Below, piece after piece: positions 15,836 to 23,960 of a stretch of 64,000 bases of DNA. Source of the stretch: Enterococcus_G camelliae (GTDB taxonomy: Bacteria > Bacillota > Bacilli > Lactobacillales > Enterococcaceae); contig NZ_JBHUMO010000044.1 in assembly GCF_042685105.1 (NCBI RefSeq), positions 1-64,000 on the forward strand, written 5' to 3'. The notes below the pieces were generated by a model. The model saw nothing but the letters and a program-made list of their open reading frames with translations, ran no database searches and was not told the origin of the DNA. Each line of letters begins with the position of its first letter. The first letter of the stretch is position 1. Both the position numbers and the translations under genes were made by a program.

Positions 15836-17442
15836 GCAAGACCACCTCCATTGAACAATTGACGAAATTGCATCAATTCTTTCTCAATGTCTTGATCTGT
15901 TGAGACTAATTCGTCAAATAATTTAGCAAGTTCTTGTTCCGCTTCATGCAATTCTTGATTGGTTGTAACAATTTCTTTTGATAGTTCTCCTAAATCAATT
16001 GGTTCTTCTTCTTCAAATGTATCCACATATCGAGGAATGTTCAGATTAAAATCATTTTCTTTGATTTCATTAAATGAAGCGACGTGTGCAAATTTGTCAC
16101 TATTTTCGCGTTTTTTGTATGTTTCAATAATCTTTTCAATGTGCTGTTGCTCAAGAATATTTTGATTTTTCCCTTTGGTAAAATCATTCGATGCGTCAAT
16201 AAATAGAACATCCTTCATTGGGCGATTTTTCTTTAAAATAATGACCGTTGTTGGAATGGATGTATTAAAAAAGATGTTTGCTGGTAACCCAATAACTGTA
16301 TCAATCGCACCATTTTCCAACAATATCTCTCGAATTTTTCCTTCTGCATTTCCTCTAAATAAAACACCATGTGGCAAAACAATGGCCATCACACCAGTTT
16401 CTTTCAAATGATAAAATCCATGAAGTAAAAAGGCAAAGTCTGCTTTGGATTTTGGTGCAAGAACGCCATACATGGAAAAACGCGGATCATCTAAAAAACC
16501 CTTTTCGCCTGACCATTTTGCTGAATAAGGCGGATTCATTAAGACAGCATCGAAATTGGTAGGTTCCTCTGTTGGCCAGTCAGCATCAAGCGTATCACCA
16601 TTATGCAAATGTTGATTGGCTATGTCGACACCATGTAAAATCATATTCATTCGTGCCAAATTATAGGTCGACGTATTTAATTCCTGTCCAAAATAATTGA
16701 TGGTTCCCTTTTCATTTGAATACTTTTTAACATTGAGTAGTAATGAACCTGAACCCATCGTTGGATCATAAACTGAAAAGCCTTTTTGATCTTCTTTACC
16801 TGCAACCGCAATCCGTGTCATTAATTCTGAAATTGGCTGAGGTGTATAGAATTCCCCTGCTTTTTTCCCTGACTCGGAAGCAAATTGTCCAATCAAATAT
16901 TCATAAGCATCGCCCAAAACATCGCCTTGATGTGCTAAGTCAAGTCCAGCGAGTTCTTTCATGACATTACCTACCGTTTGATTCTGTTTCTGTGGGGTCG
17001 ATCCTAATTTTTTAGAGTACAAATCAACATCTTCAAATAGATTTTCAAAAAGTTCGCTACTTTGTTCAATATTACGAAAGCCTTGCGCCAAGTCTTCTAA
17101 TTGAAATTTCCCGCGAAAAACGTCACTCACTAACGCTGTAAAGGTTAATGATGGCGCAATAGCATAGGAGTTTTCATCTTGTAGGGCTTCAATTAAATCG
17201 TTACGAATTTCCTCATCAGTCATAGCTTCATTGAAAATCGCTTGAGCTTCTTCCAAGTTATTAGCAGTTTTTTCTAGCAAATCAACCGCCAATACGAGCA
17301 TTTTATCTGATAGATACTTATAAAAAACCAGCCCTAAAAGATAATTCTTGTATTCGTTTGCATCCATTTTTGATCGCAAAATATCTGCTGAATTCCATAA
17401 TGCTTGGTACAAATTTTTTGAGTTTTGACTATTTGACAACAC
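15832..17442 (-). CDS. hsdM: Type I restriction-modification methyltransferase subunit
   Basis: 536 residues, full length. N-terminal HsdM helical domain (LYQALWNSADILRSKMDANE), then N6-adenine methylase core: motif I YDPTMGSGSLLL near residue 225-236 and motif IV NPPYSAKWSG near 301. With two HsdM and one HsdS it methylates adenines at the site chosen by HsdS. First gene of the hsdM-hsdS unit; a GAGGAG site sits just before the ATG. No damage visible. Confidence 0.93.
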   Translation of the reverse strand: MLSNSQNSKNLYQALWNSADILRSKMDANEYKNYLLGLVFYKYLSDKMLVLAVDLLEKTANNLEEAQAIFNEAMTDEEIRNDLIEALQDENSYAIAPSLTFTALVSDVFRGKFQLEDLAQGFRNIEQSSELFENLFEDVDLYSKKLGSTPQKQNQTVGNVMKELAGLDLAHQGDVLGDAYEYLIGQFASESGKKAGEFYTPQPISELMTRIAVAGKEDQKGFSVYDPTMGSGSLLLNVKKYSNEKGTINYFGQELNTSTYNLARMNMILHGVDIANQHLHNGDTLDADWPTEEPTNFDAVLMNPPYSAKWSGEKGFLDDPRFSMYGVLAPKSKADFAFLLHGFYHLKETGVMAIVLPHGVLFRGNAEGKIREILLENGAIDTVIGLPANIFFNTSIPTTVIILKKNRPMKDVLFIDASNDFTKGKNQNILEQQHIEKIIETYKKRENSDKFAHVASFNEIKENDFNLNIPRYVDTFEEEEPIDLGELSKEIVTTNQELHEAEQELAKLFDELVSTDQDIEKELMQFRQLFNGGGLA

Positions 17443-17474
17443 TATCGCTCCTCTACAACATAAGTTTTTCTATT

Positions 17475-17503
17475 ATTATCAAATGAAATACCTAAAAAAG
17501 CAA
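17475..17503 (-). promoter_or_regulatory. Probable hsdM promoter
   Basis: Minus strand -35 TTGCTT and -10 GATAAT with a 17-base spacer, about 33 bases upstream of hsdM. Confidence 0.5.
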
Positions 17504-17593
17504 TTTTTTTCGTATCGTCAAGTGATTTAATTATCTTAAATTCCCTGTTCCTGTATACTATACCTATAACAAACTCTACATAGGAGGTACCGG

Positions 17594-18481
17594 ATGGCAA
17601 AAGCAGCAACTGCTCAATCAAAGCAAGATAAATTATACGAGCGGACACTCAAGACAATTGGTGTGGTCGCAAAACTACCTATCATCCGCGTGAATCGCAA
17701 GAAGTTTCTAAAAGAACAATTTGCGGGATCACCTGATTTGGAGAAGATCATTAAATATGGGCCACAGTCCGTTTATACGACGACTGATTTACGAAAAAAG
17801 GCTACAGAAATTATCAAAACTAGCACCAAGAAAACTTCTTTAGCAAGTTTTGCGGCAGGAATGCCTTCTAATCCATTAATTATGATGGTCGCTGGTAGTG
17901 CTGATGTTGCACAATATTTCGGTTTTGCGATTCATATGGCGCAACAAATTGCCTATTTATTTGGAGAAGAGGACTTATTTACAAGTAAAACAGATGAACT
18001 ATCCGAAGAAGCAAAACTGCGAATTATTGCCTATCTTGGGGTCATGTTTGGGGTTGGTGGTGCAGCCTTTCTGGTCTCAAAAATTTCCAAGCAAGCGGGA
18101 GAACATCTTGGACAACGCATCGCAGCCAAAACACTGACTCAAACAAGTTGGTTCCCACTAGTCAAAAAAGTGGGCGCTAAGATGGGGCAAACGATTACTC
18201 AAGAATCCATTGAGAAAACCGTCACCAAATCGGTTCCTATTATCGGAGGCGTCATTTCAGGTAGCCTCACCTATGTAACGTTCATTCCGATGGGTAATCG
18301 TCTGGCGGATGCGTTTGTCTTGCATCTTGATGGGCAATTTACGGAAGCTCCTTTCACACTAGCTAAAAGAAGACACTTTCTTGAACGTTTCAAACGTCGC
18401 CAAAAACCCATGGATGAAATTATCGAAGGCGAATTCAAAGTGTTGCCATTGGAAGGCCTAGAAAATGAAAGAAATCATTAA
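17594..18481 (+). CDS. EcsC-family protein
   Basis: 295 residues. The middle region SLASFAAGMPSNPLIMMVAG then AQYFGFAIHMAQQIAYLFGE resembles the EcsC domain, and a glycine-rich hydrophobic stretch (LGVMFGVGGAAFLVSKISK) plus VPIIGGVISGSLTYVTFIP look membrane-inserting. The biochemical role of the family is unknown. TAGGAGG precedes the ATG by 9 bases. Single gene, divergent from hsdM. The C-terminal tail is basic, then acidic. Confidence 0.6.
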   Translation: MAKAATAQSKQDKLYERTLKTIGVVAKLPIIRVNRKKFLKEQFAGSPDLEKIIKYGPQSVYTTTDLRKKATEIIKTSTKKTSLASFAAGMPSNPLIMMVAGSADVAQYFGFAIHMAQQIAYLFGEEDLFTSKTDELSEEAKLRIIAYLGVMFGVGGAAFLVSKISKQAGEHLGQRIAAKTLTQTSWFPLVKKVGAKMGQTITQESIEKTVTKSVPIIGGVISGSLTYVTFIPMGNRLADAFVLHLDGQFTEAPFTLAKRRHFLERFKRRQKPMDEIIEGEFKVLPLEGLENERNH

Positions 18482-18699
18482 ATACACCTGTCACGAGGAA
18501 AACAAATTGCTAGGCTTCCATCAAAGTAGACACTAGAAAAAATGACTAATCTACGATGCGGGAGCTTAGCATTTCGCTCGTCGTGCGTTCATTTAGGTTT
18601 CCCAAATTATTTTTTTCGTAAAACTCTCATTCAATTTTTATCCTATTTTTGAAATATTCGCTATAATAGTGAATGAGTACCATTTAGAGGAGGAGTTTC
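18482..18699. other. Intergenic region before pepN
   Basis: Holds a TATAAT box at 18662-18667 on the plus strand with only a weak -35, then AGAGGAGGAG before pepN. No clear terminator for the upstream gene was found. Confidence 0.4.
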
Positions 18700-21240
18700 A
18701 TGACAGCATTTGAACATTTTTATCAACTTTTCGAGCCTGAACACTATCAACTTTTTCTTGATATTGATCGTGCGGCAAAACAAATTTCCGGCAAAACAAC
18801 CATCACTGGTATCGCCAAGCAAGCCACCATTGCCCTTCATCAAAAGGATTTGACCATTCAATCCGTCCAAGCAGATGGCGTGGCTATTGATTTTCACATT
18901 GATGCCGATCAAGATGCTATCCGATTGACATTGCCTAAAGCAGGCAAGACAACCCTTGTCATTACCTATCAAACAAACTTAACAGATACTATGATGGGCA
19001 TCTATCCTTCGTATTACGAAGTAGACGGAGTTAAGAAACAACTGATTGGGACGCAATTTGAGACCAACTCTGCTCGGCAGGCCTTTCCTTGTGTGGACGA
19101 ACCCGAAGCCAAAGCGACGTTTGACTTAGCGATTCGTTTTGATGAACAGGAAGGGGAAACCATCTTAGCCAACATGCCAGAAACCAAATGTGTTGAGGGT
19201 GTGCACTATTTTGATACGACCGTCAAGATGTCAACTTATTTGGTTGCTTTTGGTTTTGGTGAATTGCAAAGCAAAACGACCACAACCAAAAGTGGGGTCA
19301 AAGTAGGAGTGTTTGGCACTTACGCACATGCCGCGAAGGAATTGGACTTTGGTTTAGACATTGCCAAGCGTTCGATTGAATTCTATGAGGACTTTTTCCA
19401 AACGCCTTACCCACTTCCTCATTCATGGCAATTAGGATTGCCCGATTTTTCAGCAGGTGCAATGGAAAACTGGGGATTGATTACGTATCGTGAAGCTTAC
19501 TTATTGCTTGATCCCGATAATACAAGCTTAACGACCAAACGTGTGGTTGCCACCGTGATTGCCCATGAAGTCGCTCACCAATGGTTTGGCGACTTGGTTA
19601 CGATGAAATGGTGGGATGATTTATGGTTAAATGAAAGTTTTGCCAACATGATGGAATACGTTTGTATTGATGCGATTGAACCGGAATGGCACGTTTGGGA
19701 AAGCTTCCATACCTCGGATGTTCCAGCTGCTTTGTTGCGGGATGCGACAGATGGTGTTCAATCGGTCCACGTTGCAGTTGAAGATCCAGCAGAAGTGGAT
19801 GCTTTGTTTGATGCGGCCATTGTTTATGCGAAAGGTGCCCGCATGTTAGTCATGGTACGCGCCTTGATTGGCGATGAAGCATTACGAACTGGCTTAAAAG
19901 CATACTTTGCCGCTCATCAATACGGAAATGCAACCGGTGCTGACTTGTGGTCTGCCTTAGCTACTGCGTCTGGGATTGATGTCGGGGCAGTTATGCATTC
20001 ATGGTTGGAACAACCTGGCTACCCAGTTGTCAAAGCAGCCGTGGTAAATGGAGAATTGGTTCTTTCACAAGAACAATTTTTCATTGGTGATGGCAAAGAT
20101 CAAGGACGTTTATGGCAAATTCCCTTGGCAAGTAACTATGCCTCTGCTCCCGAATTAATGAAAGAAGCCACTCTTTCATTGGGAGATTATGCGACGCTTC
20201 GGGCCGAAGCTGGCGAAGCTTTCAGGTTAAATGTTGGCAATAACTCCCATTTTATTGTTCAATATGATGCCACGTTATGGCAAGAAATTCTGGGAGAAGC
20301 TACGACTTTTGATGCTCTTTCTCAATTGCAGTTATTACAAGATTTACGGTTATTGGCAAATGGTCGCAAGGTATCCTTTACAGAATTGGTTGCTCTGCTA
20401 CCAGAATTTGCAGATAGTCCATCAGCAATTGTCAATCAGGCATTGTATGTGATTGCGGAAGAATTTCAGTTGTTTGCCACGCCAGATTCAGACGAAGAAA
20501 CTCAATTGAAAGCTTATTATCGCTTAGTAAGCACAGCGAACTACACTCGATTAGGCATGACACCAAAAGCCACTGATGCCAACGATGACCAATTAACACG
20601 GCCAGTCGTTGCCAAAGCAGCACTTTTTGGTGAAAACGCAGCTGCCATAGCAGATGCCCATAACTTATTTACAGCTTATCAAGAGAAATTAAGCCAACTG
20701 CCAGCCGCGATTCGCGCATCTGTCTTGGCGAATGAAGTGAAACAATATGGGACCGAAGCCTTATTTGAAAAATTATTACATGCTTATCGTCAATCGTCTG
20801 ATGCAAGCTTCAAACAAAGTTTACAATTGGCGATTACTCAAGCAAACGAATCCGTGATTCTTGATGCAGTCGTAGCAAAATTCCAAGATGCCGACACGAT
20901 TAAACCACAAGATTTGCGGGGCTGGTTCTATAGCACATTGGCCAATCCGCTTGGCGAACAACTGGCTTGGGACTGGATTCGGAACAACTGGCAATGGTTG
21001 CTTGATACGGTTGGAGGGGATATGTCCTTTACGAGCTACATTCAAATGATTGCACGTGTTTTCCGAACACCAGAACGTTTAGCTGAATACAAAGAGTTCT
21101 TTGAACCAAAATTGCACACGCCTGGTCTGACTCGTGAAATTACCATGGGGATTAACGTCATTGAAAGTCGGGTTGCATTAATTGCAGCTGAACAAACGGC
21201 CACCAATGCTGCCATTGCAACCGCAGTAAAGCGCGCATAG
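18700..21240 (+). CDS. pepN: Lysyl/M1 aminopeptidase N
   Basis: 846 residues, the size of lactic-acid-bacterial PepN. A cytosolic zinc metallopeptidase that removes N-terminal residues from peptides. The exopeptidase motif GAMENWGLITYRE begins at residue 253 and the zinc site HEVAHQW at 289-293 with the third ligand Glu in WLNESFAN 18 residues on. The C-terminal ERAP1-like helical domain is complete. AGAGGAGGAG lies 6 bases before the ATG. Followed at once by a strong terminator, so monocistronic. Confidence 0.95.
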   Translation: MTAFEHFYQLFEPEHYQLFLDIDRAAKQISGKTTITGIAKQATIALHQKDLTIQSVQADGVAIDFHIDADQDAIRLTLPKAGKTTLVITYQTNLTDTMMGIYPSYYEVDGVKKQLIGTQFETNSARQAFPCVDEPEAKATFDLAIRFDEQEGETILANMPETKCVEGVHYFDTTVKMSTYLVAFGFGELQSKTTTTKSGVKVGVFGTYAHAAKELDFGLDIAKRSIEFYEDFFQTPYPLPHSWQLGLPDFSAGAMENWGLITYREAYLLLDPDNTSLTTKRVVATVIAHEVAHQWFGDLVTMKWWDDLWLNESFANMMEYVCIDAIEPEWHVWESFHTSDVPAALLRDATDGVQSVHVAVEDPAEVDALFDAAIVYAKGARMLVMVRALIGDEALRTGLKAYFAAHQYGNATGADLWSALATASGIDVGAVMHSWLEQPGYPVVKAAVVNGELVLSQEQFFIGDGKDQGRLWQIPLASNYASAPELMKEATLSLGDYATLRAEAGEAFRLNVGNNSHFIVQYDATLWQEILGEATTFDALSQLQLLQDLRLLANGRKVSFTELVALLPEFADSPSAIVNQALYVIAEEFQLFATPDSDEETQLKAYYRLVSTANYTRLGMTPKATDANDDQLTRPVVAKAALFGENAAAIADAHNLFTAYQEKLSQLPAAIRASVLANEVKQYGTEALFEKLLHAYRQSSDASFKQSLQLAITQANESVILDAVVAKFQDADTIKPQDLRGWFYSTLANPLGEQLAWDWIRNNWQWLLDTVGGDMSFTSYIQMIARVFRTPERLAEYKEFFEPKLHTPGLTREITMGINVIESRVALIAAEQTATNAAIATAVKRA

Positions 21241-21261
21241 AATTCAATTAATCAAAAAAAT

Positions 21262-21315
21262 AAATCGAACAATCACGATTGTGTAGGAACCCACCGTTGA
21301 TTGTTCGATTTTTTT
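21262..21315 (+). terminator. pepN terminator
   Basis: Stem AAATCGAACAATCA / TGATTGTTCGATTT with a 22-base loop, followed by a run of T. Confidence 0.85.
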
Positions 21316-21404
21316 GATAAATAATTTTGGTGTGCGCTTTAATCATGGAGTACTAGCAGTGACCTACTCTCAATCTTGAGAGGTTTTATTTTCTCTTTAT
21401 CCGC

Positions 21405-21539
21405 TTAATTGAGCGTCCGCTTTTGTAAAAACGTACCATCCCTCAAACGTTCCTTTTTGATTGACCAATTGTGGTTGGTATAGCTACGCACCTTTTTCTC
21501 GTTGTCAGTGGTGCGAATTACTTTGATCCAATTCGCACA
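21405..21539 (-). other. Orphan open frame beyond the unknown gene
   Basis: 44 codons without a start codon, overlapping the 3' end of the gene at 21505-22305 in another frame: NWIKVIRTTDNEKK, VRSYTNHNWSIKKERL, RDGTFLQKRTLN, stop. The composition is protein-like. It may be a displaced C-terminus after a frameshift, or the relic of a lost gene. Confidence 0.3.
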
Positions 21540-22305
21540 TCAATGCTTGAATTGCTGGAAATTCCAACGGATAATAACTCTTTCCATCAAAAGTTGCTTC
21601 TTCCTTTTGTGGATAGGTGATACGGATCATCCAGTTTTGTTTTTGGCTCTCTCGTTCATGACTATAATGAAGCAACCAATCATGAAATGGGAACTGTGTT
21701 AATTGATATTGCACCCGCGTCAATTCATGACTTGCTAGTGTTCGTTCATATGATACGTCCAGGACCTGGTCCGCTTTCCCGTTTAAACGAGAAAAGCGTT
21801 TTTCATTTAGATCAACAATGAAGCACTGCTTGAAGCCATCATCTTGAGAAATCCCCAATTCTAATCTCCACGGAGAATCTGGTTTTGACCAACCATCCAA
21901 TTCCCGTAATCTTCGCAAACACCGCAAAGCATTCCCGCCTTGGATAAATTGATACCATCGATCTTGAGAAATTTCTCTCTGTTTTTGTTGATAATAAAGG
22001 TACAAAATGACCTGCTCTTCTGACATTGCTTCAATCTTCTGTTGTAGTAACTGGCAATGTGCCTCCACATCAAAAATTCGTTTGACTGCCGAATAGTAGG
22101 TTTGTGTGTCAAATTCTGCATGTGCTTCACACCATGCATTGATGGCATCTGCCAATTCATCAAAAAGAAACACACCCGTCAACATCTTCTTCATTACTAC
22201 AGACATGGGCTCCAAATAACGATACGTCACCCCATTTTTTTCATCTAGATACGGCGTTAACTTTGAAATATAAAGTGTCAAGTCGCGAAACTTTTCCTTA
22301 CTCAT
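21505..22305 (-). CDS. Conserved-looking protein of unknown function
   Basis: 266 residues, soluble, no signal peptide or membrane segment. Rich in Gln, Trp and aromatic residues (DRWYQFIQGGNALRCLRRL; FPFHDWLLHYSHERESQKQN). I do not recognise a family. It lies 22 bases before ppsR on the same strand (downstream in transcription), so it could be read from the ccpN-ppsR transcript. GAGGCATAGAGGATG gives an uncertain ribosome binding site at the start. Confidence 0.6.
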   Translation of the reverse strand: MSKEKFRDLTLYISKLTPYLDEKNGVTYRYLEPMSVVMKKMLTGVFLFDELADAINAWCEAHAEFDTQTYYSAVKRIFDVEAHCQLLQQKIEAMSEEQVILYLYYQQKQREISQDRWYQFIQGGNALRCLRRLRELDGWSKPDSPWRLELGISQDDGFKQCFIVDLNEKRFSRLNGKADQVLDVSYERTLASHELTRVQYQLTQFPFHDWLLHYSHERESQKQNWMIRITYPQKEEATFDGKSYYPLEFPAIQALMCELDQSNSHH

Positions 22306-22327
22306 CCTCTATGCCTCCCAAGATTGA

Positions 22328-23149
22328 TTACAAGCCAACTGTTAAACTTTTCAATTGTTCTTCAACAAGATACGCAGTCTCCTCAATCGATTTATCCGTT
22401 ACATCGATTATGTTGGCTTGATATGTTTTGAAAACGCTCTGTGCATATGCCAGTTCCCGTCGTATTTTTTCAAGGTCGGTATAGCTGGTTGTTTGTCCCA
22501 AACCTAGTGACTCTAGGCGATTACTGCGGATCTTTACTAATTTTTCTGGTCGGCAAATCAATCCAACGATTCGTTTTGGATCCACTTTTTCTAGGACTTG
22601 TGGTAAAGGTACTTCCGGAATTAAAGGTAAGTTAGCAATCTTATGACCGCGATTAGCCAAATACATGCTTAATGGTGTTTTGGACGTACGTGAGACGCCT
22701 AAAATTACCATATCGGCAGTCAAAAACCCCTGCGGATTCTTGCCATCATCGTATTTTACAGCAAATTCAATGGCACTAATCCGATGGAAATATTCTGTAT
22801 CTAATTTATGAACGATGCCCGGTTTTTCAATTGGTTGTGCACTTGTTTTGGCTTCAATCATCGAAAAAAACGGTTGCATTAAGTCGTAATAAGCCAAGTT
22901 TGCTTGAACACTAAAGTTTTGCGCCGCTTGCGCCAATTTGCGATTAACTAGCGTACTGATGACGATTGCATTGTCTTTTTCGGCATCCTTTAAAATATCC
23001 ATTAGTTCTTGCTCATCCGTTACAAATGGAAAACGATAGGTATTATCAAAGCTTACTTCGGGGTACTGAACCATAACGGCTCCAATTAGTTTTTGGGATG
23101 TTTCTCCAATTGAATCTGAAATCGTGTAAATGGCTACTTCTTTTTTCAC
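22328..23149 (-). CDS. ppsR: Pyruvate-phosphate dikinase regulatory protein (kinase/phosphotransferase)
   Basis: 273 residues, DUF299 family. It uses ADP to phosphorylate, and Pi to dephosphorylate, the Thr next to the catalytic His of PPDK. P-loop GVSRTSKTPLS at residues 151-161; N-terminal TISDSIGETSQK is the family signature. Eleven bases after ccpN, so the two are one operon; in Bacillus subtilis the homologue YqfL also modulates CcpN. Its presumed target PpdK is encoded divergently 0.8 kb away. Confidence 0.93.
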   Translation of the reverse strand: MKKEVAIYTISDSIGETSQKLIGAVMVQYPEVSFDNTYRFPFVTDEQELMDILKDAEKDNAIVISTLVNRKLAQAAQNFSVQANLAYYDLMQPFFSMIEAKTSAQPIEKPGIVHKLDTEYFHRISAIEFAVKYDDGKNPQGFLTADMVILGVSRTSKTPLSMYLANRGHKIANLPLIPEVPLPQVLEKVDPKRIVGLICRPEKLVKIRSNRLESLGLGQTTSYTDLEKIRRELAYAQSVFKTYQANIIDVTDKSIEETAYLVEEQLKSLTVGL

Positions 23150-23160
23150 TGTACTCTCTC

Positions 23161-23790
23161 CTATCGTTTAAGTTCTGCTTCTCTGGCACGTTGAATCAGG
23201 TAATTAAGAATGCGTGTTTTGGTTATTTTGCCAATGACTTTGGACTGGTCCTCAGTGGCTACAATGGGCAATGAATCCACTTCAAAGTCTTGCAAAATGC
23301 TGGCAACCTCCAAAAGATCCATCTCCTTGGTGGCTACTTTTAGATGAGGAGCACGCGTCATACAGATAGCAACAGGGGTTTGATCAATGTTTGTGTTCAT
23401 TGAAGCCCGTAGCAAATCTTTACGTGACAATACTCCGGCTAGCGCTTGCTGCTCATCAATGACGTACAATGAGCCAACATCATACATAAATAGTGTTGTG
23501 ATGGCATCGCGAATGGAAGTATCTTTCGTTACTAAAAGAGGGGGCATCATTAATGTTTCCACCTTTGTGCGAAAAACGTCAAAAAAGAAGAACGTTTCAA
23601 CGGCACTGCCGACATACGTATAGCCTACTTTGGGGGTCGCTTGTAATAGGCCAATCAGTGTCAGAAAAGTTAAATCTGAACGTAATGTTGCACGTGATAC
23701 CTCCATTAATTCGGATACTTTTTCTCCACTAACTGGTTGATGCTGTTTGACTATCTGAATAATTTTTTCTTGTCGATCGGTTAATTTCAT
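23161..23790 (-). CDS. ccpN: CcpN-type repressor: helix-turn-helix with CBS pair
   Basis: 209 residues from ATG 23790, chosen because GGAGG lies 5 bases upstream; the earlier ATG (23802) overlaps that site. N-terminal helix-turn-helix (KLTDRQEKIIQIVKQHQPV, MEVSRATLRSDLTFL), then two CBS domains (MPPLLVTKDTSIRDAITTLF; MTRAPHLKVATKEMDLLEV) that bind nucleotides. CcpN represses gluconeogenic genes in B. subtilis. Divergent from ppdK, whose promoter carries two matching direct repeats, so control of ppdK is likely. Confidence 0.85.
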   Translation of the reverse strand: MKLTDRQEKIIQIVKQHQPVSGEKVSELMEVSRATLRSDLTFLTLIGLLQATPKVGYTYVGSAVETFFFFDVFRTKVETLMMPPLLVTKDTSIRDAITTLFMYDVGSLYVIDEQQALAGVLSRKDLLRASMNTNIDQTPVAICMTRAPHLKVATKEMDLLEVASILQDFEVDSLPIVATEDQSKVIGKITKTRILNYLIQRAREAELKR

Positions 23791-23884
23791 GCCAACCTCC
23801 ATTATGATTACTTTTTTGAATGATTATCCTCATTATACATCTAATTGCCGCGTATTCAATAAAAAAATATCATACATTTACCTA

Positions 23885-23913
23885 TTGACAATCATTATGT
23901 CACATATTATGAT
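23885..23913 (+). promoter_or_regulatory. ppdK promoter
   Basis: TTGACA at 23885-23890, 17-base spacer, TATGAT at 23908-23913: a near-ideal vegetative promoter, so repression must be strong when PPDK is not needed. Confidence 0.8.
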
Positions 23914-23942
23914 GCATATATATTAATTGTGTCACATATTTA
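23896..23942 (+). promoter_or_regulatory. Putative CcpN operators, two direct repeats
   Basis: TATGTCACATATTA (23896-23909) and TGTGTCACATATTTA (23928-23942) share GTCACATATT, spaced 32 bases apart (three helical turns). The first covers the spacer and enters the -10 box, the second lies downstream of the start point, as expected for a repressor. Confidence 0.65.
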
Positions 23943-23960
23943 ATTAGGAGGCCAACAAAT

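Noticed and set aside
17442..17648. Minus-strand frame covering the hsdM upstream region
   Set aside because: Overlaps the start of the EcsC-like gene antisense and contains the hsdM promoter; no sign of a protein family.
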